The notes beneath the pieces are model-generated. The model was not told the DNA's origin. It made no database searches and worked only from the letters and a program-made list of their open reading frames with translations. The position numbers and the translations under genes were made by a program. A DNA stretch of 64,000 bases from assembly GCF_000340215.1 (NCBI RefSeq), contig NW_006921547.1:103886-167885 (forward strand), given 5' to 3'. Of this stretch, positions 36,729-47,900 are shown one piece after another. Each line of letters begins with the position of its first letter. The stretch's first letter is position 1. Source of the stretch: Pseudocercospora fijiensis CIRAD86. Lineage: Eukaryota; Ascomycota; Dothideomycetes; Mycosphaerellales; Mycosphaerellaceae.

Positions 36729-37189
36729 AGTAGGTAGTCTATATTCTACTAATAGATCTATTTAAGCGAGATAGGGCTATTAAGTTATTCCTACTAAGAC
36801 TCTATTTTCCTATATTATTTCGGCTTATTACTAGGCCTCGCGTAAAGCGCGTTCTCTACTAATAATATTACTAATAACTATTAATTATAAAGTTAGTTAG
36901 AAAGCTAAAGTTAACGTCTAGTATAGCTATTACATTATATTTTAAGTTATTAATATCTCTATATACTACGTCTACTATACTATACCTACTATTCTTACCC
37001 TTCTCGCCGTCTCTTACTCGCTTACTTACTACTATTACTATATAGTAACTAATATAGTATTATTCTCTTAAGTGCGTATATATAGTTATTAAAGTATAGA
37101 CCTATTGCCCTTTTGAACTCGATAACCTGTAGATCGAGTACTTGATACTAAGGGTAGCCTAGGCTATAATATAAGCCTACTAGAAGACC
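36729..37189. other. Host sequence between Gypsy-1 and hAT Y
   Basis: Right-hand flank of the Gypsy-1 insertion. It may be the continuation of the unknown repeat-bearing ORF, but no motif confirms that. The 8 bp before hAT Y (agaagacc, 37182-37189) should recur beyond the window. Confidence 0.35.
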
Positions 37190-37654
37190 TAGACCCTATA
37201 GTAGTTCGGTTTCTAAACTACTATACGTATATAGTTTAGTTTCTTAGCGGCGAACTAGCTCCCTAGTTCCGGTTTAGTTTTTTCGAACTATATAGATTCC
37301 TAGTTTAAACTAGAGACTATATTAGTTTTACTATAAGGATACTCTTATTCGACTACTAGCTACGATTACTAGCTATAATAGTAACTAGGTTACATTTACT
37401 ACGCTCTATTACTATTAATAGGGCGTAGTTGCCGTTACCAAGGCGTAGTTGCCGTTACTAGGGCATAGTTACTATAGTTACGAAAGCTTACCTATATAAC
37501 GTTATATAGGCGGTAATAATTAGGGCTTCGCGGTATTCTTATATCTTTTAACTTCTTCCTCTATACCTATACCTATAATAACTACTATACGCTACGTCCT
37601 AGCCTCTTTTCCCTATAATAGTAAGAGAGAAGCGCGCCGCGCGCTAAATAGAAG

Positions 37655-39421
37655 ATAGAACTAAAGACCGCGAGTTTGTTTTGCCTAAGTATCTAGTAAA
37701 AAAGCGTAAGACTAAAGAGAAGTACTCTATAAAGAAGAATTCCGTACGAAACCGCGAAAGAAAGAAGAAGATAGATAAGAATAAAAGATCTTAGGATAAG
37801 AGAAGAAAGGCGCGTAATAAGGCATTCTATCGATAGCTAGCGCCTATACAAAAAAGTAAAGATTAGAATAAGAAGACAACCTAAGAGAAGGCTACGAGGA
37901 GGAAAGAATTACGGCTAGTTTTCGAGCGTAAAGTTCTAGTAGCGTAAGTTAATCTAGCTAACGGCCGTAGCTAGTAGCTATAGCCGGCAGCTATAGTAGG
38001 TAGCTATAGGTAGTATATTTTTCTTTAAGACGTTAACTAATAGTATTTAGACTTATAGCCGCTACCTCTATCGATACGACCGATAGTAATAGAGATTAGA
38101 TAGCTAAGAATAACGATACTAGAGTTTAGGATACCGCGAAAGAGCTTAATACTACGAATAAAGGGACTAAAAAAAGCAAGGAGATACTATACGTCGATCT
38201 AGTAATAGGTATAGTCTTAGGGCCTAACGCTATAGACGATAAGCGCTAGGAGTAGATCGAGTATAGTTAAAGAGACGAGATACTAGTAAAGGGCTAAGGT
38301 ATAAGTACTATTAATCTAGAAAATTATAGTTAAAGCTACTACGAAAAGCTAGTAAGGATTAGAATCGAGACTAGTCGTCTTTATATTCTCGATATAGATT
38401 AGAAGCTTCTTTATTAGTATTAGAGCGAAGCCTTTACGTCTATAAAGGCAAAGTAGCTTACGATAAGTACGATCGGGGCTAGGTATCTAGGGACGGTAGA
38501 AGTATTACTAAAGGAGGAAGGGATATAGGTAATTATTCTATACTCGGTATATATAGCCGGCGTCCGTAGCTAGTAGATACTAATAGTTAAATAGAAAGCG
38601 TTTCTTAAGGATAGAGTACTACTACTATATAAAATCTTTACTAAGGTAGAGAGGGCTTATATCCGGAATCTAAGCTACTAATAGGATAGGTTAGCGTTAG
38701 AGTTCTCTAAATCTCTATCTAAGCCTCCGAAGGATTACCTATTTTAGCGATACGGCTTTATCTCGACTACTCCGTAGGTACCCGACGAAGCTCGAGCGCT
38801 CTTTAAGCTCTTTACTAAGAAGCGGAAGTAGTTTGAGGATTAGGATTAGTTAATAGAGCTATTAGTTAGTCTTAGGTTTCGTAGTTAGACTCGGCCTAAG
38901 CATTTGCTTATCGAGTGTCTTATATAGAAAGAGGATAGATTAAGACTAAAAACGAGCTTAGATTCGTTAGGTATAGTAGCTCGGTTCTATTAGTAGGAGA
39001 GAGCCGCCGTATAGAAGGCAAAATTTAGGTAGTTAGGGTAGCTAGGGTAGCTAGGAAAAAAAATCTAGTAGTTAGGCAGCTAGGAAACTAAAAAAAAAAG
39101 ATAGCTAGCTATTTACTACCTAGCTATTCCTAACAATACGATACTATAAAAGAAAGGGTATTTCCCTATAGCTACTAGTATATATCTACTACTCCTAAGT
39201 CCTTACCTTACTATACGAAACTTTAAAACATACCGACCGATATTGTATATATACTAGGCGCTATACTAGGAAGGGTAATAACGAGACGATAGTCGAAATA
39301 GTCTAGTATACGAGCGAGATTACGACAACGTCGAGAGGAGGTCGTATACTTACCTTTAAGCCTATTAAGTCCTAGACGACAATTAGGGCTAGATTTATCC
39401 TCTCCGAATCCTAGTAGTAGG
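37655..39421 (+). pseudogene. hAT Y transposase, 5' half
   Basis: A Lys/Arg-rich N-terminal segment (37680-37900; ENSVRNRERKKK-like) is followed by an intron. The intron has a gtaagt donor near 37943, a GCCGGC repeat, an actaat branch and an atag acceptor near 38040. A second intron with tactaat branch lies near 38530-38594. The exon downstream reads EDYLFxRYGFISTTPxVPDE in one frame near 38740-38790. The last exon before X reads RGGRILTFKPIK and FILSES (39330-39410). The frame resumes exactly at 59134 once X and one TSD are removed. Exon limits are my estimates. Stops are RIP-type. Confidence 0.7.
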
Positions 39422-39429
39422 AATTTATT
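39422..39429. repeat. hAT X target-site duplication, left
   Basis: aatttatt, repeated exactly at 59126-59133; 8 bp, as for hAT elements. The uninterrupted homologous site is visible in X itself near 56684-56691. Confidence 0.95.
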
Positions 39430-39589
39430 TAGACCCCGCAGTAGTTCGGGTTGGTTTAGTTTAGTTTGCTAAGCCGAAACTCTAGTTTAGTTTAGGTTGG
39501 TTTGCTAAGCAACTATATAAGTAGCTAGTTCGAACTATATAATTTATCGGTTTTTAAGAAGTGTACGAATATATACGTAGCTTTAAGCA

Positions 39590-39640
39590 AGCCCTTTGTA
39601 AGACTTAGCAGTATAGCCGGCAGCGTAGCCGGCATTTTTA
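39590..39640. repeat. GCCGGC motif pair near hAT X end
   Basis: The block ctttgtaagac...tagccggcagcgtagccggc is repeated in related form at 40435-40485. Each carries GCCGG palindromes. This may be a duplicated subterminal or intronic segment. Confidence 0.6.
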
Positions 39641-39778
39641 GTCCTTAGTACTTATAGAATTTTCGAATCCTACTTAGGCTACGTAGTTGTATAAAGGTAC
39701 TTATATAACCTCAAATCTATAGACAATTAGCTAAGGGTACTAACTAATTAAAAGCATATATACATATATAAGGCATTA

Positions 39779-39850
39779 TAGTTTAGTTCGGAAACTGCAC
39801 TCCTTAGGTATAAATTTTATCCTTTCGTTTACGGTTCAATTCCCTAACTG
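39779..39850 (+). ncRNA. Possible tRNA-derived sequence (A and B box-like)
   Basis: tagtttagttcgg (39779-39791) resembles a pol III A box and ggttcaattcc (39833-39843) a B box, at tRNA-like spacing. The acceptor stem does not pair well. It is at best a decayed tRNA or SINE promoter just upstream of the 39860 ORF; it could be chance. Confidence 0.25.
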
Positions 39851-39859
39851 CTTAGTAGA

Positions 39860-40384
39860 ATGTCTTTATCTAGATCTAGGTAGAACTTATCGATTTCCGT
39901 CGAAGCTCTCCTTAAGAAGTTCTAGCACTTTCCTACTAAACTATACTCTAATATTAAGTACTAGGATAGCTCCTCCCTCGATATCGGCACTATATACGAA
40001 AAAGCTATAAGGCAGCTCTATAGGGCGTTCTACTAGTTACTCGCTATACTACGGCCGAATGCTAGTTCGTTTCTTAGAACTCTAGGTTATTTAGCAGATA
40101 TTAAGGATAGGGCAGGTAGTAACTTCGTATTATATAAGGAAGTAGAGGCTGCTATAGAGGAGTCCTTTAACCTATAGAAGATAGTAAAAGATATAGAGGC
40201 AGCTATAGGTCTAGGTACCTAGTTAAATTTCTAGTAGGTAGAGTATAAGGATATTTAGTAGGAGTATTAGGTAGAGTTGCGAAAGCAGGTATATAATATA
40301 GTCTAGAGAATAGGGATAATGCCTATAACTATAAGTATTAGGTTCTTTAATCTTCCTCCTTTTTTCCTTGTTTTCTTTTTATAA
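39860..40384 (+). pseudogene. Unrecognised ORF near the hAT X end
   Basis: An ATG is preserved at 39860 and a frame of about 175 codons carries only TAG/TAA stops. It starts MSLSRSR, then VEALLKKF and a mostly helical, charged sequence with Leu/Ile heptad-like spacing (AAIEESFN, VKDIEAAIG near 40150-40210), and ends in a hydrophobic Phe/Leu run. It has no histone or transposase motif. It lies on the strand opposite to the other X genes, between the X terminus and histone gene B. Function unknown. Confidence 0.4.
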
Positions 40385-40434
40385 AAATCCAAACTAATAC
40401 AAATTAACTAGAATGTCTATCTTCTTTTAGTTCT

Positions 40435-40490
40435 TTGTAAGACCCAGCAGCGTAGCCGGTAGCGTAGCCGGTAGCGTAGTCGGCCTTTTT
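40435..40490. repeat. GCCGGT/GTCGGC repeat array
   Basis: Three 12-bp units of agcgtagccggt type, between a gtaaga (40437) and a tactaac (40499) that could be donor and branch site of an intron on +. Part of the family-wide repeat described under findings. Confidence 0.6.
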
Positions 40491-40795
40491 ACTCCTAAGT
40501 ACTAACGGGTTTTTCGAAGACTTCTATTCTATACGGCTAATAAAGTATACTATACTATATAGGTATACTTAGAGAGTATTTAGAGCGCGGTATATAGCGC
40601 CGTATAACAGCGGCTTATTTCGTATATAGAAAAGCTTATAGACAATACTACGAACATCCTTCCTACTAGTATATCTATCCTATCTAGCACTATCTCGAAT
40701 ATAGACATTCTAGCCTTTTAGAATCTAATCGAGTGCTTTAAAATCCTTGTCTATAATCGTTATACGCTTCGCGTAGATAGCTATAAGGTTAACCG

Positions 40796-40843
40796 CTAAA
40801 ATAGTATTAGTATAGTCCGAAAAGAGGTAGAAGAGAAACATAC
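40796..40843 (-). other. Intron 2 of histone H3 gene B (48 bp)
   Basis: Donor GTATGT, branch tactaat (40806-40812) and acceptor TTTTAG on the minus strand. Removing it joins alpha-2 to loop 2 in frame. Confidence 0.85.
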
Positions 40844-41026
40844 ATTCGAAGATACGAACTAGGTAGGCTTCTATAGCCTCTTAAAGGGCGCCTATCGCGG
40901 AGGCTTAGAAGCGAAGGTCCGTTCTATAATCCTAGGCAATTTCGCGAATAAGTCGTTAGAAAGGAGCTTTACGGATTAGGAGCTTAGAACTCTTCTAATA
41001 CTACCGAATCTTACGGAGGGCTACGG

Positions 41027-41105
41027 CTAAAGAAAGATTAGTAAAAAGATAGTAAGAATACCGGCTACGCTACCGGCTACGCTACCGGCTATAAATAGGA
41101 CTTAC
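41027..41105 (-). other. Intron 1 of histone H3 gene B (79 bp) with GCCGGT array
   Basis: Donor GTAAGT, branch tactaat near 41037-41043 and acceptor TTTAG on the minus strand. It contains three agcgtagccggt-type units (41060-41092). Its removal joins the basic tail to TVALRKIR in frame. Confidence 0.85.
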
Positions 41106-41370
41106 TTCCTAGGCGCTATCGACGCTTCGTACGATTGCTACTAGTAGTAGACGCGCTAGTTGTCGTCTTACGTAGAGCCTTGCCCGCCGTTGTCTTACGC
41201 GGAGCCTTGCTCGCGACGCCCTTTCTAGTACCGGAGCTAGCGGTAGTAGTAGTAGCCCTCTTACGTTAATATACTATACTCGTTCTATTATTTCCGATCT
41301 TATTGCGACCTATAGAAGTAGTAGGTCCCTTCTTACGAGGCGTCGTAACTTAGTTAAGTAGACTCGCTAT

Positions 41371-41559
41371 TGTAAAAGTCGTCGAATTAAGGAAAAAAGT
41401 GCGTTACGAAGGTATACGAAGGCGCGCGCGGAGCGAGGGTATTACGGAGGTAGTAGATATAGAGCGTAGAGATATAGGTATCGATACGAAGGTTAAATAT
41501 AGCGAGAGAGGTAGTATCGCGGTATCGCTAGGCAATAGAGTAAGCTTCGCGTAAGCCTA
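41371..41559. other. Upstream region of histone gene B
   Basis: A 190-bp remnant of the 5' flank between the tail's start and the Helitron-2 3' end. It has a CG-rich patch (41420-41440) and no clear TATA box. Confidence 0.4.
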
Positions 41560-41884
41560 TATAAAGTATCCGTAGACCCGCGGTATAGGTTAGGATAGCC
41601 GAGCGAAGCCGAGGCGAGTAGCGTATAACAAGTCGGCCTACCTTCGTAGCGATACCTATTAGTACCTACTACGCAACGTAGGCTAAACGGGCTTGTCAAG
41701 TTGGCGCTATTTTAACTATAGATAGGGATTATAGGCGGCGCCTATAATTACGATCTATGTCTATCCTAGTAACGAGTAGAAACAGCGGGACTATTATTAG
41801 ATAGAACAATAGTAATTGATATAGTAATCGAGAACAAATATCAATTCTTCGGGCATAATAATATAGCAGCTAGGCATTAATCTA

Positions 41885-41980
41885 CGCAGTTAATATCTCG
41901 CCTACTTATCTAGTATCTCCTATTTATCTAGCGTCTCCTATTTATCTAGCATCTCCTATTTACCTATTATCTCCTAATCC
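41885..41980 (-). repeat. 18-bp repeat in Helitron-2 C-terminal coding region
   Basis: About four units of tatttatctagcatctcc type. This parallels the 18-bp VIDNQ-type repeat of Helitron-1 (7825-7890), but the unit sequence differs, so the tail evolves fast. Confidence 0.65.
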
Positions 41981-41999
41981 TAAAATTCTACCTATCGTA

Positions 42000-44900
42000 T
42001 AAGTATCCGGCTAAAGCTACGCTGCTATATAGCAAGGCTCGGAATACCGTAAACGACCTGCTTAAGTCGGTCCTAATCGACATACTAATCCTTGCGTGCG
42101 TTACTAAATCGCAACGCAAACTCGCTAAACCTAACAGTCTCGCTAGGCTGAATAGCGTCTAGTATGTTACTGTTGTTATATTAGTTAGCTAGTAAGCTAC
42201 TTAGAAGTATAGAGCTCGACGGATTAGGTTACTCGGAGTATAGCAGCTCGATAGTCTAGCGTACTTGTTATACTTTCTTGCGATTCGTATTAATACGCGC
42301 GAAGAAATCGTTACTATTGTTAGGATTAGATGCTAGAGCATAGGGTAGTACTCCGCTACTAGACGGTATATCCGACTAGGAAGGATAAGGTACGGATTGT
42401 AATATAGGTAACTGCGAGATATATATCGGAAGAGGCGGAGGGGCGTAATGCGGGTATAGGGCTTCGAACTGATTAATATATACTTGTACTAACTTAGCAT
42501 TTACACTCCTATCGGCAAGAGGATATCGGAAATTATAAGCCTCGGAAGGGGCGGCTATATAGCGTTAAGCGAGAGTAGTAATCTTATAGGGCAAACGCGG
42601 ATTAGCTCGAAGCTAAGCTTCGAGCTATTATATACGATTAATAGCGAGCAGGTCCTTAAGATGCTAAGCTGCTTTATAGCGTCGACGAGCCGCTTCTTAG
42701 TCTGCCTCGTTCTCGCGCTGTCGCTTAAGCTTGTTACGCTGCTGCTTAGTATAGGCAGCAAGATCGTACTTGCTCTAAGGAGTATCGGGTCGTAGAGGTA
42801 TCGAGGAAAGCACAATACCTACTAGAAGTAGGCGCTATAGTCGACGGCGTACGAGATTAGCATACCGAGTAACTACTATCGGAGGAACCTTGCCTGCTTT
42901 AAACCGATTATAGTAATTAAAAGGAGCCTCGAATATAATATCCTTCGGTCCTCGGACTCTAGATATACTAACGTACGTTAAGCTAGGCGTAAAGTCCTTC
43001 TTTGAAATATCGAGTACTGCCTTATTAAGTGTTATGCCCTAAGACTTATAGATCGTAATAGCGTATACGATAGTTATAGGCAATTAAGTACGAGAACAGC
43101 GTGCGTCCTATCGCTAGTTATATAGCTACTTACGACGAACAGGAAGAACCGGAATAACGCGACGTAGTATACTAAGAGAGCCGTCTAGATCGAAGTGTTT
43201 ATCGAAGGTCGGACCGCTATATCTGTCTAACTAGACTAAGAGGACGGTTAGTAGAGTCTCTAATACATCGTCGTCGCTATTAAACTACTAGAGAATGTCT
43301 CGAATAGTGCCTAGGCTACCGTTAACAATGCCGCCCTCTGTCTAAAGGTTCTAAGTAATCATAACGCGTACACTAAGACATATTAGCAAACTAGGATAGA
43401 GATTGCCGCTATTCTTATAGCTAGCCTTAACCGCATTATTGCTACTAGTATGTTTAGCCTTAGCGAGCTTAATTAGAGTACTATTGTCTCGAATAGTATC
43501 CTAATTAAACGCATTAACCTAGTTCTTATAAGGATATAGACGAATAGCATCTTTGAATTAGTCCTACTCGGCCTAGGGAAGGACATTCTTAATACGACGG
43601 CAAAGTGTCTCCTAATAATTAATAGTAACGCTAGCTAGTGCATTGCGTAAACCTTTAAGGGTAGCGCGAAAGGAGAGTGCGTCCGAGTTATTACCCTGTT
43701 ACCGCTAAATTACACTTAATTAGATCGTCTTATTAAATATCTAGTAGGCGTTATAGCCTAGGATATCTTTAGGCGTACGGAGGTCCGAGAGCCTCGAGAA
43801 TAGGGGCTTACCTCTAATAGGCAGAAGCTAGTTAAAGTCTCTAGCAAGTGTAACATAACGACCGCTAAATAGCAATGTAGTATTACTACCGCCCTAAGAC
43901 TAAGAAGTATCTAAAGAGACCTAGCGAAGGCGTTATTCGATCTAATAAAGAGTAGTTAAGTCGATTATTGACTTCTCGTTAATAATAATATACTTAACCT
44001 ATTCTATACGGTACTAGAAGTCGGTAAGAGCTTAACCGTCGAGAGGAATATACTCCTACATCTTTAAGGGCAGTCTAAAGAAACTGTGCAATGTACTGCC
44101 TCGAATACTATTAGTAGCAGCTCCCGTAGGCGCTAGACGAACGATAGGATTGCTAATTTAAAGGTCCTCGACGCTAGTATTAGAAGCGTTAAATTCATCG
44201 GCGAGAGCTTCGAGCTTAGATAAGACGGTCTTAATAACATAAGACTTACCTACACTAGCCTTGCTATCTACGTTTAAAAGGAATGCCGGGGTATTTATGT
44301 CTTGAATCTAGGTACGCTAATAATCGACAACCTTATTATACTATAGTATCTATATATCGGACAACCTATTAATACGCTAATCTAGATCCGCAGCTATACT
44401 AACTCTCTAGGCAACACGAGTAGTAGTACCTCGCTAAGCTATCTACCAATTCTTAGCATCGTTAGTAGTAATGCCGTATTTGCTAATATATAGAGTCTAG
44501 TCGTACTTAATATCGATTTAGCGGTTGCCGAGATTATTAAGATCTTTAAGCATCTTAGTAGGGTTACGTCTAGGCAACGCAGTAGCGAGTAACTCGGCCT
44601 CCGGTTTCTTAACTTCTAGATTAAACTCTTTATCTTTAAATAGGTCCTTAGTAGGCTTCGGAAGGTTGACGCCTATATAATTATCTAGATAGTTATAGAA
44701 CATTGCGTACTAACCGTATATACTTACCTAAGTGTTATATAGCGTATCGTCGTTATCGTCGTTATCTTCGAACTAATATAGTAAGCTAGGATAGATAGTG
44801 TCGAATTTGTAATATAAAAGGACCTTCGTACGGCACTAATCTTCGTATATACTATTAGCACTATCGTTAAGGCCGCTATATTTTAGGTACTAATTGATAA

Positions 44901-47900
44901 TACGCGGCTTAGCTCGGGTACGCTTCTTATAACTCGAGAAGTCCTACTCCGTAACAAATTCAAACAGCGTTAAGTTAGGGTAGGCTAGAAGGTTAGACCG
45001 ATTAAACTTCGCTTTAGGAAGGGCGTATCGATTTATATACTTTAGGAGTAGTAATTAACCCTAGGTAATTATTTTACCTAAGGTAGGATCGAAACGCTTA
45101 ACCTTAGATTAGTCTTCTAGCTTCCGGCAATCGAAGTTTTAAACAGTGCGAGAACCCTAAGCGAGTAGCAAATTTAGGAGGAGATACATTTCCTCCTAGG
45201 CAGAGATATCTCGCTCTCTAATAATCTTATTAAGCATCTTTACAACGAACGACACTATCGGGCGAGTAGTATTAATCTTTAGCAGGACCTTCTTGCCTAG
45301 GTTAAGCAAGGATTTACTACGTTTCTCCTACTTAGTATAGTACTTTCTAAGGTAGTTAATAACTGCGCCTTTGTCCGTGCAAACTGTAATGTCGTTGTTA
45401 GCTAGCTACGCTATCTAGATCGTTCGATTGTAGTTAGTTATACGAGTATCGTTACGAGGGCTATCGTATATCTAGTACCGGGGGTTTAGGCTATACGTAA
45501 TAATAGCGGTATTAGGATAGTTAGTACGAGGGTAGTAGAACCGACATTGAACATTGCTAGTATCCTTGTTCTTACGCTAATAGTACTCGTAACCGCACTT
45601 ATAGCGCTAAACCCGATTTAGGTTTATTATAAGTTACTATTGCGAATTCCGGACGTCGGTTGACTTTATCTATAGAAGAGTAGGCTCCCTAGGTTTAGGA
45701 GCAGTACGGCGAGGTATTAGATTGAGAGTAGTAATATACTTTGCCTAGAAGCGAGCGAGGTCGTTACGAGACGCTTCCTATACGGTCTCTAGGGGGGGAG
45801 GTAGTATCTTATTGTTATCTCTATACTAATGTTCTTTAAGCTATACAACACTATAGTTATATAAACTACTACGAGCTTAGAACTCGAACCGATTCTAGAA
45901 GTCCGTAACACTAAACTTCTTAGTAATTAGCTGTATAATAAATACGTAGCGACGGTAGAAATAGAAGGCAGCGATTATAGGATACTCGCGGACATTATCT
46001 CGGCCGGTCTTAATACGCGAGTACTTATTGCTACTAGATAGAGGATTAGGTATATAACGCTGTAAACTCTCCTAATAGTTGTTAGTAGCACTATAGGTAA
46101 GGAACAAGCGAGGGCAACCGATAGCCTTTACGTAATTCTCTAGCTTATTAGTCTTCCCGACCTAATATATACGAGTACTACGTAGACTGCTACCGTAGCG
46201 AACGATGTTAGTAAGGAGGCGGCGAGAATCTTTATTATTCGCTATAATAGCTGCCTTTAGGTCGTCTACGGTAATTTCCTTATACTTAGGATTCTGCTAC
46301 ATTATATAATCTGCCTTCTTGCGAGACTGCTTTCTTATAAGAGTGTTAAGACCGACGTAACGAAAGCGCGGATAAGTAGCAAAGCGATACTAGCGCGGAC
46401 CTATACTATCGTCCTACTTAATTATATGCTCTAGGTAGTTATCGTATACAACGCTACGGTAGCGAGGCTCTACGTAGTTACTAGAGCCCTAAGGATACAG
46501 GGTCGGGAATACTCGAGACATTAGACGCTTAGTCTTATTAAACTCGTCTAGCGGTACTAGATCGAATAGTAGAAGGGTAAGCTAGGTTTAGGCAATAGGC
46601 TCTATATCCTTATCTCTAGTAGCGTCTATTTGTATACGGTCTATACGACGCTAACGCTAGTTACCTGCCTACTGCTAGAGCTATACGTTACGCTAGCGTC
46701 GCTATTTATCCTACTAGTTAAGGAGTTCTTAGATCTGCTCTCGCTATCCTTATAGAATATAGGCTTAAGGAAGAGCCGACTCTTCTAGGTAATCGGCGAA
46801 GTTGTCTTCTTCTTTATCTTCTTCTTAACTAGCATAACCTAGTTCTAAAGCTATTAGTAGTAGCGGCGGCAACTAATCTTCCTCGTATTCTTTAACGTAT
46901 ATACGGTCGAGTATAGAGATGCTATCGACGTTATCCGGAAGCTAAGAGAGGCGCTCTTAGTTAATACTAATGCTAGTATAGTTAGGAGAATTGGCGATAA
47001 GATGCTAAAGCTAGACCTTTACTACCTAGCGTCGAACTTTAAGGTCCTATACGAAGATTCGCTTTGTAACCTTATCTCCTTAAGTAGGGCGAAGTACTAC
47101 TATCTCGATATGCTTAGGTACTAGAGGCAATTCCTTCTATACCTTACTTATATCTCGAAGGAAGTTTATAACGTTGTTCTTGTAACGCTACTAAGCCCCC
47201 TTAATTAGCCGCATTTCGATATAGATATAGATACGGGCAATAAGGATCTCTTCTATTATAGTTAGCTTAGGTAAGTCCTCGCTAGTAGCAGGATTGATTA
47301 GCTATAGTCTAGGGTCTATATAGTTGCCGCGCGATATAAGATCCGGTAATAGGTAAGGCTTATTACGATCTCGTATAATACGGTAGCGACGATAGAGCCT
47401 AAAGGTAGGTAATTCCGGATTGGTATTAAGCTCTATATTAAACTAGCGCTCCTTACAACCTCGGCTAGGGTGTCTATTACCTTCGTCGTAGAGATCCTTA
47501 TTCTAATAGTAGTCTATATTCTTATTGTTAAGCTGCTCGAAGAACTCCTTTACTAACTAAAAGTCGCTATTATCGAGTGCGGCTTAAGCGTTAAGGTAAT
47601 TAGCCGTAGGATCTTCGTCGCTATTAGTATTTGTAGTAAAGGCGATGTCCTTGTCTTTAAGAAAGTATCGGACCTAGTCCTAATCTACCTAGCTCTACTA
47701 TGCGCGTTCCTACTAGTTTAGACGACGACGAGGACGATTCGCCTATTGCTAGTCTTGCGCATTCTTTATTAAGTTATAGCAACCCCGACAACAAGTCTCT
47801 AATTCTTCTTCTAGATAGTTAGGATTAGAGTTCGTAATAAAATCGAACCGCTAACTCTTATACTTGTTTATAATATACTATTTGTATATAGCAAAGTTGT

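Larger units (their letters stand above)
37190..39429 (+). mobile_element. hAT Y, left part (interrupted by hAT X)
   Basis: It begins tagaccctatagtagttcgg, the RIPed form of the family's end. A subterminal stretch (37320-37500) follows with the repeat found expanded in X at 58660-58985, then the first half of the transposase gene. At 39429 it is cut by hAT X and continues at 59134. The right end lies beyond position 64000. In the parts seen, Y is colinear with X in inverse orientation. Confidence 0.88.
40680..41370 (-). pseudogene. Histone H3 gene B with divergent N-tail and two introns (RIPed)
   Basis: Exon 1 (41370-41106) encodes an ~88-residue basic tail, start ATA (ATG mutated), containing RKGVASKAPRKTTAGKALRK, reminiscent of the H3 tail. 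Exon 2 (41026-40844) gives TVALRKIRxY, LLIRKAPF, LIREIA, DYRTDLRFxASA and ALxEAIEAYLVRIFE, the alpha-N, alpha-1, loop-1 and most of alpha-2 of histone H3. Exon 3 (40795-40680) gives NLIAIYAKRITIIDKDFKAL, the loop-2/alpha-3 block. Loop 1 has canonical H3 length, not the longer CENP-A loop. TAG/TAA at Gln/Trp-compatible positions and IHAKR-type His to Tyr show RIP. It sits inside hAT X, 190 bp from the Helitron-2 end, so Helitron-2 landed in or near its promoter. Role inferred: element-borne histone variant. Confidence 0.88.

Noticed and set aside
40680..41370. CENP-A (centromeric H3) gene
   Set aside because: The long divergent tail is suggestive, but loop 1 has canonical H3 length and the core lacks CENP-A hallmarks I could see; left as H3-like.
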